Part shown: piece by piece, positions 7,408 to 18,900 of the stretch
How the letters are laid out: each line of letters begins with the position of its first letter
How positions within the stretch are numbered: position 1 is the stretch's first letter
Assembly: GCF_034344865.1 (NCBI RefSeq)
Contig: NZ_CP133774.1
Span: forward strand, 248,001-312,000
Direction of reading: 5' to 3'
Source: Pseudomonas sp. 10S4
Lineage (GTDB): Bacteria > Pseudomonadota > Gammaproteobacteria > Pseudomonadales > Pseudomonadaceae
Length of the DNA stretch: 64,000 bases
The notes under the pieces: generated by a model
Databases searched by the model: none
Told to the model about the DNA's origin: nothing
What the model saw: the letters and a program-made list of their open reading frames with translations, nothing else
Made by a program: the position numbers and the translations under genes

Positions 7408-10400
7408 ATGGCACAGAATCAAGACCCCAAGGCAACTGCTACCGGCCCGTTGTACTTTTGCTATGGCGCTGAGCACACCTTCGCTATCAAAGCCGAAGCC
7501 GACAGCCCGTGGATCAATCAGGGCGTGAAACTGGATCGGGATCCAAACCTGCCTGCGTTGCCATTTACCAGCATTCCTGCGGCCAACACTTATCAACCTT
7601 TTGGTGAAGCCGGTGTTACCTGGACGGTCAATTGTCCCCGGGCGGCATCTGATGCGGCGGCGCAGCCTTTCCAGATGTGGGTCCAGACCGAGTTCACTTC
7701 CCCTGCCTACAAGATCTCGGGCTCGTCGGGGCATCACCGCCTCAAGTTTCTCGATATCACAGGTAATGAGCAGTTTGTGGTGGTCGAGTATGACGAGGAA
7801 GCAACGCTGAAGGCTCGGGAAGTCAGCTATTACACTGACCAGCCCGTGCCTTTTCCGGCGAAGTGGGTACTGGGAAACCAGCAACTGGGTCCGGCCATAC
7901 CCGATAGTAACGGTGCAGTCACACCTTTGGTTTTCAAACCGGTCGAAGGACGCTCATATCCGATCATTCTGGAAGTGCCCAGTCTGTATTACGAAACAGG
8001 TTACGCCCGAGTTGAAATCCCGGTGACCGCACTGGATGTGACGCCTTGGAACAATATGGCCACACTGCAAATAAATGGCAAAGCGGTTCCCGAAGTTGTC
8101 GACATTGGCCCCATCTGTACCCGCGGTAAATCCAACACGTTGAAGCTGGTGAATCCGAATTGGATTTTCGCAAACTCAATTCTCACACTGAAGTCATCCA
8201 GCGATTTGGCGGCATTGGGCATTACCGTTCCTGATTTGAATATCGGCAAACCGGTGCCTTCGAACGAAACGGAAACCGATTGGCTCATCAATTCCACACC
8301 GACGGCGGCTAAAAGTGGCTTTTTCACACTCGAACTGGCTTGTTCAAGACTCAAAAAAATTGGGACATCCATGCTCGGGTGATCTCGGAGAGCCTCGCGG
8401 ATGAAGTCTCAAAGATCGAGGTGCGAGACCGGCCAATCTCGGGAATGGGCGCACTGTTTTTTCCGGATGAAACGGCAGTTCTGAGATTGACCTTCGAGCC
8501 GTGGATGCGCGGCCTCAATGTGAAATTGACAGAAACAGGCGCCAGCCCGGGCAATGTTTACGAGCCAGCGCTCAACACCTCTCGCGCCGTACCGGACAAC
8601 CTGCAACTTGAATGGAAGGTGACCGGCAAAACCGTGGGGGCGTTCACTCTCCAGGCGATCTGCGACAACACCCCCACAGCCCTGACCATCAACAGCCGAA
8701 TCATCTCGAAACTCACAGCCGATCAATTCAAGTCGATCAAGCTCAACAGCGTGGCCATCGGAGATCTGAGCAACCCGAACCTGACGTTTTTCCGGACAGA
8801 CACCTATGTCCTGGAACTCGAACCGGTGCCAGGCGGTTCACTGCCGGGAATGAAAGTCGCTTTGGTGGCGGATGACCTCAACCCGGACTTGGGCATGACA
8901 TTCAACCCTCCGCTGGGTGAAGAGCAACTTATCCCGACCTCCCCTGGTGGTGCATTACCGAAATGGACCATCACGACGACCAACAAAAGCGGCTTTCTCG
9001 ATCTGCAGTTCAAGTTCACGGAAACCGATGAATTGTTTCCACTGCCCTCTCGAGTGTTGTCCAAAAACTTGCTGGATGAAGCGGAGGTCACGATCGACAA
9101 CGCGCCCGTCCCGGCAGAGGGCAATGTGTTTATCCGGGGAACGGCTCAGGCCCTCACGCTGACACCCAAACCGGGTAGCCCATTGGCCGGCCATCCGGTG
9201 ACGCTGACGTGCAGCATCAAAAGCGGACTCGATCCGGCGAACGTCACCAGTGCGCCGGCCTACGGCAGCGCTCAAACCACTTATAGCTGGAATATCACCG
9301 GGGCTTCCAAAAGCGGCACTTTCCAACTGAGCCTGGCCGGGCAAGGCATGACCACGCCGATCGATGTGGCGATCAGTAAATTATTGTCGGATAACCTGGC
9401 CGATGAAGTGGAGGTCAAGATCGCCAACGCGCCCGTCCCGGCAGGGGGCAATGTGTTTTTCCGAGGAACGGCTCAGTCCCTCACGCTGACACCCAAACCG
9501 GGTAGCCCATTGGCCGGCCATCCGGTGACGCTGACGTGCAGCATTAAAAGCGGACTGGATCCGGTGAACGTAACCAGTGCGCCCGCCTTCGACAGCGCTC
9601 AAACCACTTATAGCTGGAATATCACCGGGGCTACCAACAGCGGCACTTTCCAGCTGAGCCTGGCCGGGCAAGGCATGACTACGTCGATCACTTTGCCTAT
9701 CAGTAAATTGCTGTCGGATAACCTGGCCGATGAAGCGGAGATCAAGATCGCCAACGCACCCGTCCCGGCAGGGGGCAATGTATTTATCCGGGGAACGGCT
9801 CAGACCCTCACGCTGACACCCAAACCGGGTAGCCCATTGGCCGGCCATCCGGTGACGCTGACGTGCAGCATCAAAAGCGGACTCGATCCGGCGAACGTCA
9901 CCAGTGCGCCGGCCTTCGGCAGCGCTCAAACCACTTATAGCTGGAATATCACCGGGGCTTCCAAAAGCGGCACTTTCCAACTGAGCCTGGCCGGGCAAGG
10001 CATGACTACGCCGATTAATGTGGCGATCAGTACGCTACTGTCGGCCAACCCGTCTGACGAACTTCAAGTATTGGCCCCCAGTAGTCCCTTGGATGGTGAG
10101 CCCATTCATATTCCAAACAATGTTGCAGGACTGGTGGTTTTTTTCAGGGCGATTGTCAGCAGCCCGACTGACGGTGCGCAGATGAAACTGGCTTGGGAAG
10201 TTCCGCCTTCCAATTCGGGTATCGGTCTAACACCGGACATGCAGATAGAACAAATGATCACCACGGGAAGAAATGCATCTTGGGCACTTTACATTCCAAG
10301 GGTTAGACCTAGTGACTCTTTCTCGATCAAGGTTGAATGTTCTGTTTTGCCCTCGTCGTATCTGGTAATTCCCGTCATCGTAGACCCTGCCGTCTCCGTA

Positions 10401-10427
10401 GACCCGGCCGTCTCGGACGGTATCTAA
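7408..10427 (+). pseudogene. Large repeat-domain (Ig-like) protein of the Tc island; frame broken at an A7 run
   Basis: One frame covers 7408-8382 and a second covers about 8340-10427. The break is at seven A's (8353-8359); one more A would join them into a protein of about 1006 residues. Continuity is supported because the second frame continues the domain pattern without a gap (...VISESLADEV). The protein is a string of beta-rich domains of about 100-110 residues, each with an F(F/I)RG...L.L.P..GSPL...W.I....SG.F.L pattern; three consecutive copies are near identical. The N-terminus (MAQNQDPKATATG) has no Sec signal, as is usual for Tc proteins. The same domain type occurs in the Ig-like tail of the facing TcaA-like protein. 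I do not know a named family. From the shared operator, location and shared domain I infer an accessory or adhesin-like component of the toxin complex. The A7 run could allow slippage or phase variation but is more simply a sequence error. Confidence 0.75.
9075..10055 (+). repeat. Three tandem 327-bp coding repeats (109 residues each)
   Basis: Units begin with GATGAAG at 9075, 9402 and 9729, exactly 327 bases apart. They are nearly identical over most of their length, for example the block encoding LTLTPKPGSPLAGHPVTLTC in all three. Such identity implies recent duplication or continuing recombination, and makes this stretch prone to length variation and assembly collapse. Confidence 0.92.
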
Positions 10428-10460
10428 ACAGCCCCATCTCGACACGGACACACAACTTGA

Positions 10461-10486
10461 ATTGCCCGGGCTACCGCCCGGGCAAT
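10461..10486. terminator. Stem-loop between convergent genes, likely bidirectional terminator
   Basis: ATTGCCCGGGC, loop TACC, then GCCCGGGCAAT form a perfect 11-bp GC-rich stem in the 141-bp gap between the repeat protein (+) and the 181-aa gene (-). No clear U-tract follows on either strand, so the terminator call is tentative. Confidence 0.55.
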
Positions 10487-10568
10487 CGCCGACCTCCAAT
10501 AATCATTTTGACTGGAGAACCGCCCGGTAAATCGGGCTCGCTCTCACAGGATGCGTGGTGCGCTTATC

Positions 10569-11114
10569 TCACGCAGGCACCGGATATGACCTGTCATCAA
10601 CTTGCAAACTCGCCAACTTCAGCGGCACAAGATGCAGCTGCACGTCGATGTCAGTGATGCGCAATGCTCTCGATTCGGATTGTTCGGAAGGTCCTAGCAG
10701 TTCCACCGAAATAGTTCTGTCGTCCGCCACCGCTTTCGCGATGGGATAGTCGTAAAACTCGTTCCAGTCAGCCAGTGTATCCTCGGAAACTTTCCTGCCA
10801 CTCAAGTCGATCTCATCGACTGTTCCGCTGCTGGTCTTCAGGATCACCTTGGAGCCGGCACCCGAAAGATAGTTTTCATAAACAAAGTTGATTTTGTAGG
10901 TCGCGCCTTCGAACTGGCGTGCCGTCAGGTTTACTGTTTCAAACGTCTGGCCGACGGTGGCCTTGATCACCAGCGCCAGGTACTGACCATAGCCAGGATC
11001 ACCATAAGTCGCGACAAACCCGTCATTATTCAAGCGTGGCCAATTCTTGCTCCAGTTGTCAGAAAAGCGGCCATCCGTGATCAGATTACGGCCGCGAATT
11101 TCGTCTTCGTTCAT
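10569..11114 (-). CDS. 181-residue protein at the end of the tcA operon, jelly-roll-like
   Basis: Last gene of the minus-strand tcA operon, 48 bases after the TcaB-like stop, with AGAGGTG about eight bases before the ATG. It starts MNEDEIRGRNLITDGRFSDN, and NLITDGRFSDNW...W resembles the opening strand of carbohydrate-binding jelly-roll modules (NL..N..F...W). The remainder is beta-strand rich with FETVNLTARQFEGATYKINF and ends in ALRITDIDVQLHLVPL, a closing strand typical of such modules. No signal peptide, membrane helix or catalytic motif was seen. I infer a sugar-binding or assembly accessory of the Tc toxin; the family is not recognised with certainty. Confidence 0.75.
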   Translation of the reverse strand: MNEDEIRGRNLITDGRFSDNWSKNWPRLNNDGFVATYGDPGYGQYLALVIKATVGQTFETVNLTARQFEGATYKINFVYENYLSGAGSKVILKTSSGTVDEIDLSGRKVSEDTLADWNEFYDYPIAKAVADDRTISVELLGPSEQSESRALRITDIDVQLHLVPLKLASLQVDDRSYPVPA

Positions 11115-11162
11115 GATCGGTGCACCTCTTGTTGATCCATCGCCAATGGGCTGTTCTACCCG

Positions 11163-14100
11163 TCAATCACCCAATTTATCCAGAACCGCATCGGTGTAAG
11201 CCGTACCGCCCGCCTTCGCCAGAAAGCGCAATGTCACGATGATGTCCGTCAGGCTGTCGAGCAGGTCTGCTTGCTCGGGTGAACCGGGCCGGGGAATCTG
11301 CAGTTGCCAGCTCGATACGGCACCCGTGCCTTCGAAGGGCAGGTAGCGCTCATCACCAAACATCAACTGGTGCAGGCCGGCATCATTGACGCCGGTGCTG
11401 ATCCCGACCTGCTGGTGACTGCGCAAGTTGAGCAGAATATCCAGCGGCGGCATGCGGTCCCGCTCCCCATACAGGTAATCAAGCGAGTCGACATTGGCCT
11501 TGAGCACGGTGAGGCTACCGGTTTGCATCAGCGTTGCGCGCACATCCTGATAAGGGCCAAGCACCACCGGCAGGGACAACTCGACGCTGGTGATTTGCCG
11601 GCAGTAATGGCCTGGGTAATCACTGTCGAACATTGGCTGGGGGAACTCGAAGTCCAGTTTGCCTTTGCGTAATTCGACCAACACCTGTTCCCAGGTTTTC
11701 GTGCCCACGAACCGGCCTTTCTCGAACAACTGACGCAAGGAAATCGTCTTGATCAGTTCCAGGCGCCGTTCATTACGGTTCAGGAAGTCGCGTTCCAGGC
11801 GCAGCAAATCGAGTTGCATGGACTCGCCCGCACTCAGGCCGTGGCGATTATCCATCCACACATTGGGGCGAATGACTCGCGTATCGAAGTCACCCATCTC
11901 GTACTGCCAACTGGCCTCGGCACTCAGGCACATGCCTACCACGGCGTCATAGCACTGGAAGTACAGGGTGGCCATCTGGCTCAGCAACCAGCGGTACAGT
12001 TCGACGTTTGTGGCCCGGGTTTTGTAGAACGAATAGATGTCCTGGGCCTGCTCGTTGGCTTTTTGCGTCTGTGCCAAGCTGGCCCTGGTGGCCTTGAGGG
12101 TGTGGTCCTGGGCTTTAAGTTGCTCTTCGATGACCGCCAACTCACTTTTGGCCTGGGCTTCGGCAAAGTTCCACTCCTCGCCTCGACGCGCATAAAAGGC
12201 TGTTCGCTGCCACATTTCTCCCGCCGCAAAAAGGCCCGCGCCAGCTATCGACAAGGCTGTCCCCACTTCTGCCACCGGCGCTCCACGATCCCCTCCCTCG
12301 GTACCGATGAGTCCAGCAGGGAACGGACCTACCATCCCCGTAAATGTTTGCTCCTTGACGGATCCGGTAATAACACTCCCTGCGGTGCGAGGAATAATTG
12401 CAGCAGCCCCCAACAACTTGCCGGTCAGTGCCGCCACATCCCCGGCGATTTCCACGCCCAGCAACGAGTGCCCGTTGAGGTCCTCGTAGTGTTTAACCCG
12501 CTCTTCAATGGTTTTTTTACTGAGTTTGAGCGCCTCTCCCGAAGCCTCCAGTTGCTTGATCGTCTCTTCCTGAATGGTTTTGGCATGGGCGCCGAGCGCA
12601 ATGACATGACTTTGCTGCAATTCCTCCAGTTGCCCGCGATCTCGCAACTCCATCAATTGACGCACTTCCCGGCCAAAGCCGATCAGCGTCTGCACAGCGT
12701 TTTGCGCGCTGGCCAGCATCGGGCGGAAGCGATAGTGCGGAATATTCAGCCACCCACCGGCGTTGCGTGAGGAGCCCGAAGAACCGCCGGCCTGAGCACG
12801 CAGCAAATCGAGTGGATTGGTCGGCGGCGCATACAACGCCAGCATCATCGGTTTACCGTCGATGGTCAGGTTATGCCGCATGTTCCACAGGCATTCACCG
12901 ATGTATTTCCAGATGCCCAGCAACTGATCGTTGACCGGTGGGCGGAATTCATCCAGTAACAGAATCTCGAAGTCCGGGGTGCCTTCCACCCGCGCCGGCA
13001 GATTGGCGACATCCACCTCCAGCGATTGGCTGAAACGGGTCAACGACGAAGCGACGGCTTCATTGGACGCATCGATAATTTGATCCGCCGATTTTGGTAC
13101 CCAATGGTTCATCGCCTTCGCGCTAGGGGCATTGCCCATCAGCGACAGAGCCCGCACATACTGCAGTTTCGCCGCTGCCAGGCTGTCGCGGGTCAAGCGG
13201 CGATAGAGCGAATCCGCATGGGCAATAATGCAACGCACATAACTGACAAAAATAGTTTTGCGGTAATGAGTCCGGTCGGCAAAGGCGATCGCATCCGGAT
13301 CCACCAGCCCCTTGGCCTCCCAGCCGGAGAGCCCCTTCTCCAGCAGTGGACGGCATAGCCAGTAACGATTACTCGGGGGCACCGATGAGCCAGGCGATAC
13401 GCGCAGGTTCGGGTTGAAAATGTACTGATACCAGCGTTGCGACTCTTGATAGTTTCGTTCTTCACAGAGCCGATGAGCAATCAGGAACGGCAAATGAAAG
13501 AACAGCTCCCAGTAAAAGGCGCCGTGAGCACTGTTGAAGTCGATGGCTGTTTTCGTCGCCCCTACAGGAGGCGGTTCAAGGGTGTCCTGGGTCGCACGGG
13601 ACAGCACCTCATCAATGGAGATGGCGGCTTTGGCCACCAGTTCCGGGCCGAACAGCGAGTTAAGGCGTATCCACGGGACGCCGGCAATAGCCAGCGGCCG
13701 GATATCGAGAAACTGTGCGCCGGAGGCCTGCTTGCTGAGCAGCGGCACATTGCTGGCATTGGGGATTTGCTTGATCTGGATGTCATAACGGTCGCGACCA
13801 TAACGACCGTCGGCGTCCTCTCCCCACACGACACTTAGTTTTTTACCGACTGGATTTCCCGTCCAACGGTATTCGATCCACGGGGTTTGAAACCACCCTT
13901 TCAACTCGCCGGTCTCTTTCCATTGGCCGGGAAGGAGGGTCGTTCCGTCGATCACTTTCAGGGCCAGTGCCACGGTCTCCGCTTTCTTCATGACGGAGAG
14001 TTGATTATTACCACTACTTAACGGCAGATATTGAGCGCCCAACTGAATAGAAAACCCCGCGCCTCCCCGGATCTCACTCTCACGGTACAGCCACAGCACT

Positions 14101-15763
14101 TCCAACTGTTGAGGCGAAAGCATCACATCTTTTTTAACCGTGACCCATTCCACGGCCGTAGTGAAATCCTGTGCTTTAACAGTGGCGATCGGAACAGGTT
14201 TCCCATCGGCGCCATCGAAACATAACGAAAAGTCAAAACCCACCTTAGATTGGTGGAAACAGGTCAGTTTTATACCTTTAGCACCCACCTTGGAAATCTC
14301 AAAATAAGTGGTCAGCAAATTGACTTCTTCTTTAACGACGAAAACGATCTCCTTCAAGTCATACTCAGGTCGCGTCAGGTCACACACCCCTTGCACCTGT
14401 AAAACATTGACGGTTTCAAGTGCACCCTCAAGCGAACTTTGTCGGCTACTGAAGTTGATATTCAATGAAAGAAACTTGTTCAGCAGGCCATCTCGCGTCT
14501 GGTCAATCGCTGCCACTGCCGCCGGTGCTACACGATCTTGACTGAGCACCGCCGACTCACTGAGCAATAGCTTGTGCTGCAAACCATTGCCGTTGCCAAA
14601 GCGCCCGTTGGCCAACACTTTAAGGCTGGCGATATTCGGCGGCACAACCTCGAACAGTGCATTCCTCGAAGCAAATATCCAACCGTGTTCCTGGTCATCC
14701 GCGGTGGCCACTGCCTGAGCGGGCGGCAAGTCCGTGGTGGTAAAACACACGGCCAATAGATCATCGACATCTTTCTTCAGCCCGGCATACGTCACGACCA
14801 CCAGCCGCGCGGTGTCTTCAGAGGCCTTGGCAAATTCTTTTTGCCCAGGCTCAAAGGCGCCGACCAGATCCCGTTCACCGCCAGGTAGGAAAGTTTGGCC
14901 TCAATCGACCAGGTGCCTTCAGTGACGATGTCATTACCTTCATCGTCCTTTACCTTCGTGTCCGGGGCTTGTTCGCCCTCGACCTGAACCACCATCAATC
15001 GGCCGGCAAAAAATACCGGCCTCATCGCCAGCACGGTCGCGGAGGCGGGAATACCAATGGGCTTCCACTCGGTCCAGGCCGCCGGATCCAGGAATGTACT
15101 AGCGGAATTCAACTCGACATGAGCCTTGCGCCAGAAGTAGCCGAAAGGTTGCACCCGTTGCCGGCCGATGAAGTAGTAATCGGCGTCTTTGAAATTTTTG
15201 CCCTTGCCAGTCTCCGTACCGTCGATGCTATCGATATACGCCGACACCAGATCCAGGTTGCACACTTCTTCGAATTGCTTGAGGTGCTCAAACAGTGCCA
15301 TCTGCACCGATTCATCGCTGAGGCTGGCCTGGCCCAGGTTGTTTTCCAGTTCCTTGAACGAATCGGATTTATTCAAGCGCAATGTCGGGTTGATCCAGTT
15401 TTCCGGATAATCGAGCAGCATCTGGTAACCGGCGAAGTCACTGATATTGCTGAATCGCTGATGCCAGGCGATTAGTTCATCTTTGGAAAAGTCTTTGGTA
15501 TGCCCGGGCTCCAGGCCGCCATAGATGGCGCCGATATACAGTTGCATACAGGCAATGGCTTCGGCCAGCCGGGAACTTTCCATTTCCTGGCCCATTTGGG
15601 TATCGAGCAACAAGTACTTATACAAATCATCCAATGACGTCAATTTAAGCTTTTTATTGTCCGGCTGACCTTCATCCAGCTTCGGTGCAACTTGCCCTAG
15701 ATAGTAATCCGCCAGGGCCATGCAGCGGCGTTCTTCCAGCGTACCAATAATGGTCTTATCCAT
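11163..15763 (-). pseudogene. TcaB-like C-terminal half of the TcA toxin subunit; frame broken at 14838-14842
   Basis: The start is MDKTIIGTLEERRCMALADYYL (GGAGAG upstream). The first frame ends at 14792 and the second continues to 11163. Adding one T to the T5 at 14838-14842 (an A on the coding strand) joins them as ...WSAPLSLGKKEFAKASEDTARL, giving about 1533 residues. In order, the product contains the ABC-toxin N-terminal region, a neuraminidase-like region, long coiled coils flanking a hydrophobic glycine-rich stretch (the translocation channel; LLGAAAIIPRTAGSVITG and VGTALSIAGAGLFAAGEM), and a C-terminal TcB-binding domain with ELSLPVVLGPYQDVRATL and FGDERYLPFEGTGAVSSWQLQIP. TcA pentamers form the injection channel of the toxin. 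Tc proteins lack Sec signals, as here. The TcaA-like gene lies 148 bases upstream. Confidence 0.88.
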
Positions 15764-15911
15764 TGCGACTCTCCTGTTATGCGGCAGGGCGCCCGGCACT
15801 ATTCAGCGGGACATAAACTCAATCAGTCACGCGCCGAACAATACGTTGCCTGACAACCAAACTAGCAGCACAGACAAATTAAAGTTGAGGGCTCAGCCAG
15901 CCCATCTCCGA

Positions 15912-18900
15912 TCAGCTTTTATCAACAACGTTTATCGTGAGATCCGGACTAAGCCAAAGTTTGTATATTCCATCAACATACGTCCCGACGCTTATAGAAA
16001 CATTCGAACTTACAGGTAGGATCGAATTAAACTGAATCCGCCAGCGACCATCACTATTCACCATTCCTTGAGCGTAAATGGTGCCTGCGGAGCGGGGCTG
16101 CACCATTCGGACCTCTACATTTGCATTAGGCAGCGCCAACCCTCGGCCCAAGACTCAGTCTGGACAGTGCTACCTGGGGCGGGACTAAGGACTATTGGCG
16201 CGCTCACCAAAGCAATGTTTACCGTAACGCTGATATCTGCTGCCCAAGTCTGCGTCGAATCTTCGCGCTGTTGTTTAACCGACAAAACATGCGCCCCAGC
16301 CGTCATAGGTTCGGCAACCCGCAAATACCATTTCCCGTCATCGCCTACATAGGTACGCCCCAACTGCGCGCCCTCCCTCCCCGCGAATACCGAAACCTGC
16401 CCCCGCGGGCTGCCCGTCCCCATAAGCAATGGCTGGATCTCTACCGTTGCATTACTGGCGGGAGTCGTCACAACCATAGGCGTTGCATCGGCACTGACAA
16501 TCACATTCACATCCGCCGCCCACGCCTCAGTCGTGTCCACATGCCGTTGCTTGACCGACAACACATGCGGCCCTGCCGACAGAGGTTTAGACGGCCGCAA
16601 AGCCCACTTTCCATCATCACCGACACTGGTACTGCCCAGCACAGGCGCGTCTTTTGCGCGACCTTCGAACACATAGATTTGTGCCGATGGACTGCCGGTC
16701 CCACTCAGCAATGGCCAAAGTTCCACGATCGCGTTGTTGGCGGGAACCAGCACCACCGGCGGTGGCGCATCCAGGCGACCAGACAACACCAGCCGCTGAT
16801 CCAGTCGATTACAGAAGAAGGTCAGGTCGAAGGCGCCGTTACGCAGGTCCTTGCAATCGATGTCCCAACTGAGTTTGCTCTTGTCGCCGATCACCACATA
16901 GGCACCGGTTGCCGGGGTGAAGATCATGCCCAGACCTTTGGCCGAGTAGTCACCGTTCCAGACCAGCATCGCGCGGGCATCGGTAAGATTGACCCCTGGC
17001 GGCAGGTCGATGTCGAGGGTGTAATCGTGCCCACGGATAAACGCCAGTGGAGCGCTGGTTTGGGTCTGGTTGGTCGTGGTGTCGGTCAATGTGTAGGCCC
17101 AATTGATCGCCGGTACGACCCTGAGGGTAAACGTGCGCTTGTCCTCCGGTGTACTGCGTCGATCGGCCGTCACCAGATAATCCCCCGCAGTCTCGACTTC
17201 GAAGGGGAAGGTGGAACGCCCCAAGGCATCGGTCGGGTAGTTGACCGCTTCGACCACCGTCCGGTCCGCTTGCCCTGCGGTTTGAGCCGTCACCGTCCAC
17301 CAGATCGGGCAATTGGCAACCAGCCTGGCCTGGTTATGCGCGGCTTCCCGAGTCTCGACCCACAACAGGCTAGGCGTGCCGGAGTCCGCCACCGGATAGG
17401 CGTAATCCACGGACTCCCCGTGAATCCGTACCTCGCTGGCCACATAAACATTTATCCGCCGTTCCCCTCCCTGGACCCTGGCAATATAAATCTGCGGTCC
17501 TGCTGTCGGACTGGACACCGTGAACGTAGCGATCCCGTCCACGCCAGTGGTTACTGATCCAATCTCTGTGTCCGGGGCGGCATCAGAGTACAGCTTCACC
17601 ACGGCGTCCTTTGAAGGCAGCTTGCCAAGACCCACCACCTCACAACGAATGATCAGCGGTTGCCCGACGACGGCCATCGACGTCACTTCCATCAGCCTGA
17701 CCGAGGGCCTGTCGACAAACGTGATACCGGTAATAATCCTTGGATCCTTGTCGCTGTAGCTCGCCACCACGCTCGCATTCGCCACCGGTTCCGTACTTTT
17801 GATTCGCGTGCGGGCGAAACCGTCTTCATCGGTCAATACCACCAGCGGGTCGACTATCAAGCCCTTGCGACCGGCAAACGTGACGGCACGCCCGCGCCCT
17901 GGGTTCCCGTGGACGTCACGCAGACGTATGAACAGTGAGAAATAGCCCTCGCCGCCCGCCAGGTACTCGCCCTCTGGTAGCGAAACGTCGCTAATGCTGA
18001 AACCCAGCGAGGCTTCGTCACAATCGATCAGGATTTTTGGTGCGTAAACCACCTGGCCCAGACCGTAGGTGCCCTTCACTTGAACCACCCCCATCCACGG
18101 GCCCTTTACCGGTTTGAAACGGACCACGGCACGCCCCTCGTAGTCGCTGAAGGAGGTTTGCTCCAGCAGGCCGACGCGATCACAGGTCCAGCTCACGGTG
18201 ATGTTCGGCAACACTTGATCGGTCAAATCACGCAGGGTCAATTCGACCTGCGCGAATTGACCGTTCACATTGGCGATCAGGGTATCGTTGATGCATCTGA
18301 CGGTATGCGTCACGCTCTGCCCCAGCTCACCGAACACCTTATCGTGGCCGTCCACCGAGGACTCGCTCAAGCTTTGCAGCACCTGCTCCGCGGCACTGCG
18401 ACACAGGCCCTTGTCCGTGTCGTGGGTCAGTAATCCCAGCTGAATGATGGCCTTGGCATCCATCCCGCTACGGACCGCCAGACCGCGAATCCGGATGAGG
18501 GTGTCAAGCGTCGGCAAATCCATGACGATCGGCTTGGAGGACGACAGATAGAGCGTACATTCGAGCACTTCCCTCACGCCCCATTGCACCACCTCGGCCA
18601 GTTCGCTCGCCGCTGAATCGCGGATCAGCCGCAGATCTTCCGGCGTCAGGTATTCGGGCAAGGCGTTGACCAGTTCCAGGTAGTGCAGCAGTTTTTCCGC
18701 AGGCTGCCCGGTGTGCGTGACCATGCGCTGGAACAATGTCAGGTAATACATCGTGCCGAGGCTCAATTCGTCGGCATACTTGAGGCCCAGCCACTGCCAG
18801 TTCTGCCGGGTCGTCAGCGCCACCAGCATGGCGGAACTGAGTGCCAGTTTTTTAACCACATCCGCGCGCCGCTCCAGCAGGGCCAGCAACGTCAATACAT

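Noticed and set aside
8340..10427. Separate gene starting near 8340 in the Tc island
   Set aside because: No ribosome site; the domain pattern runs straight through from the upstream frame, so one gene with a frame break at the A7 run is the better reading.
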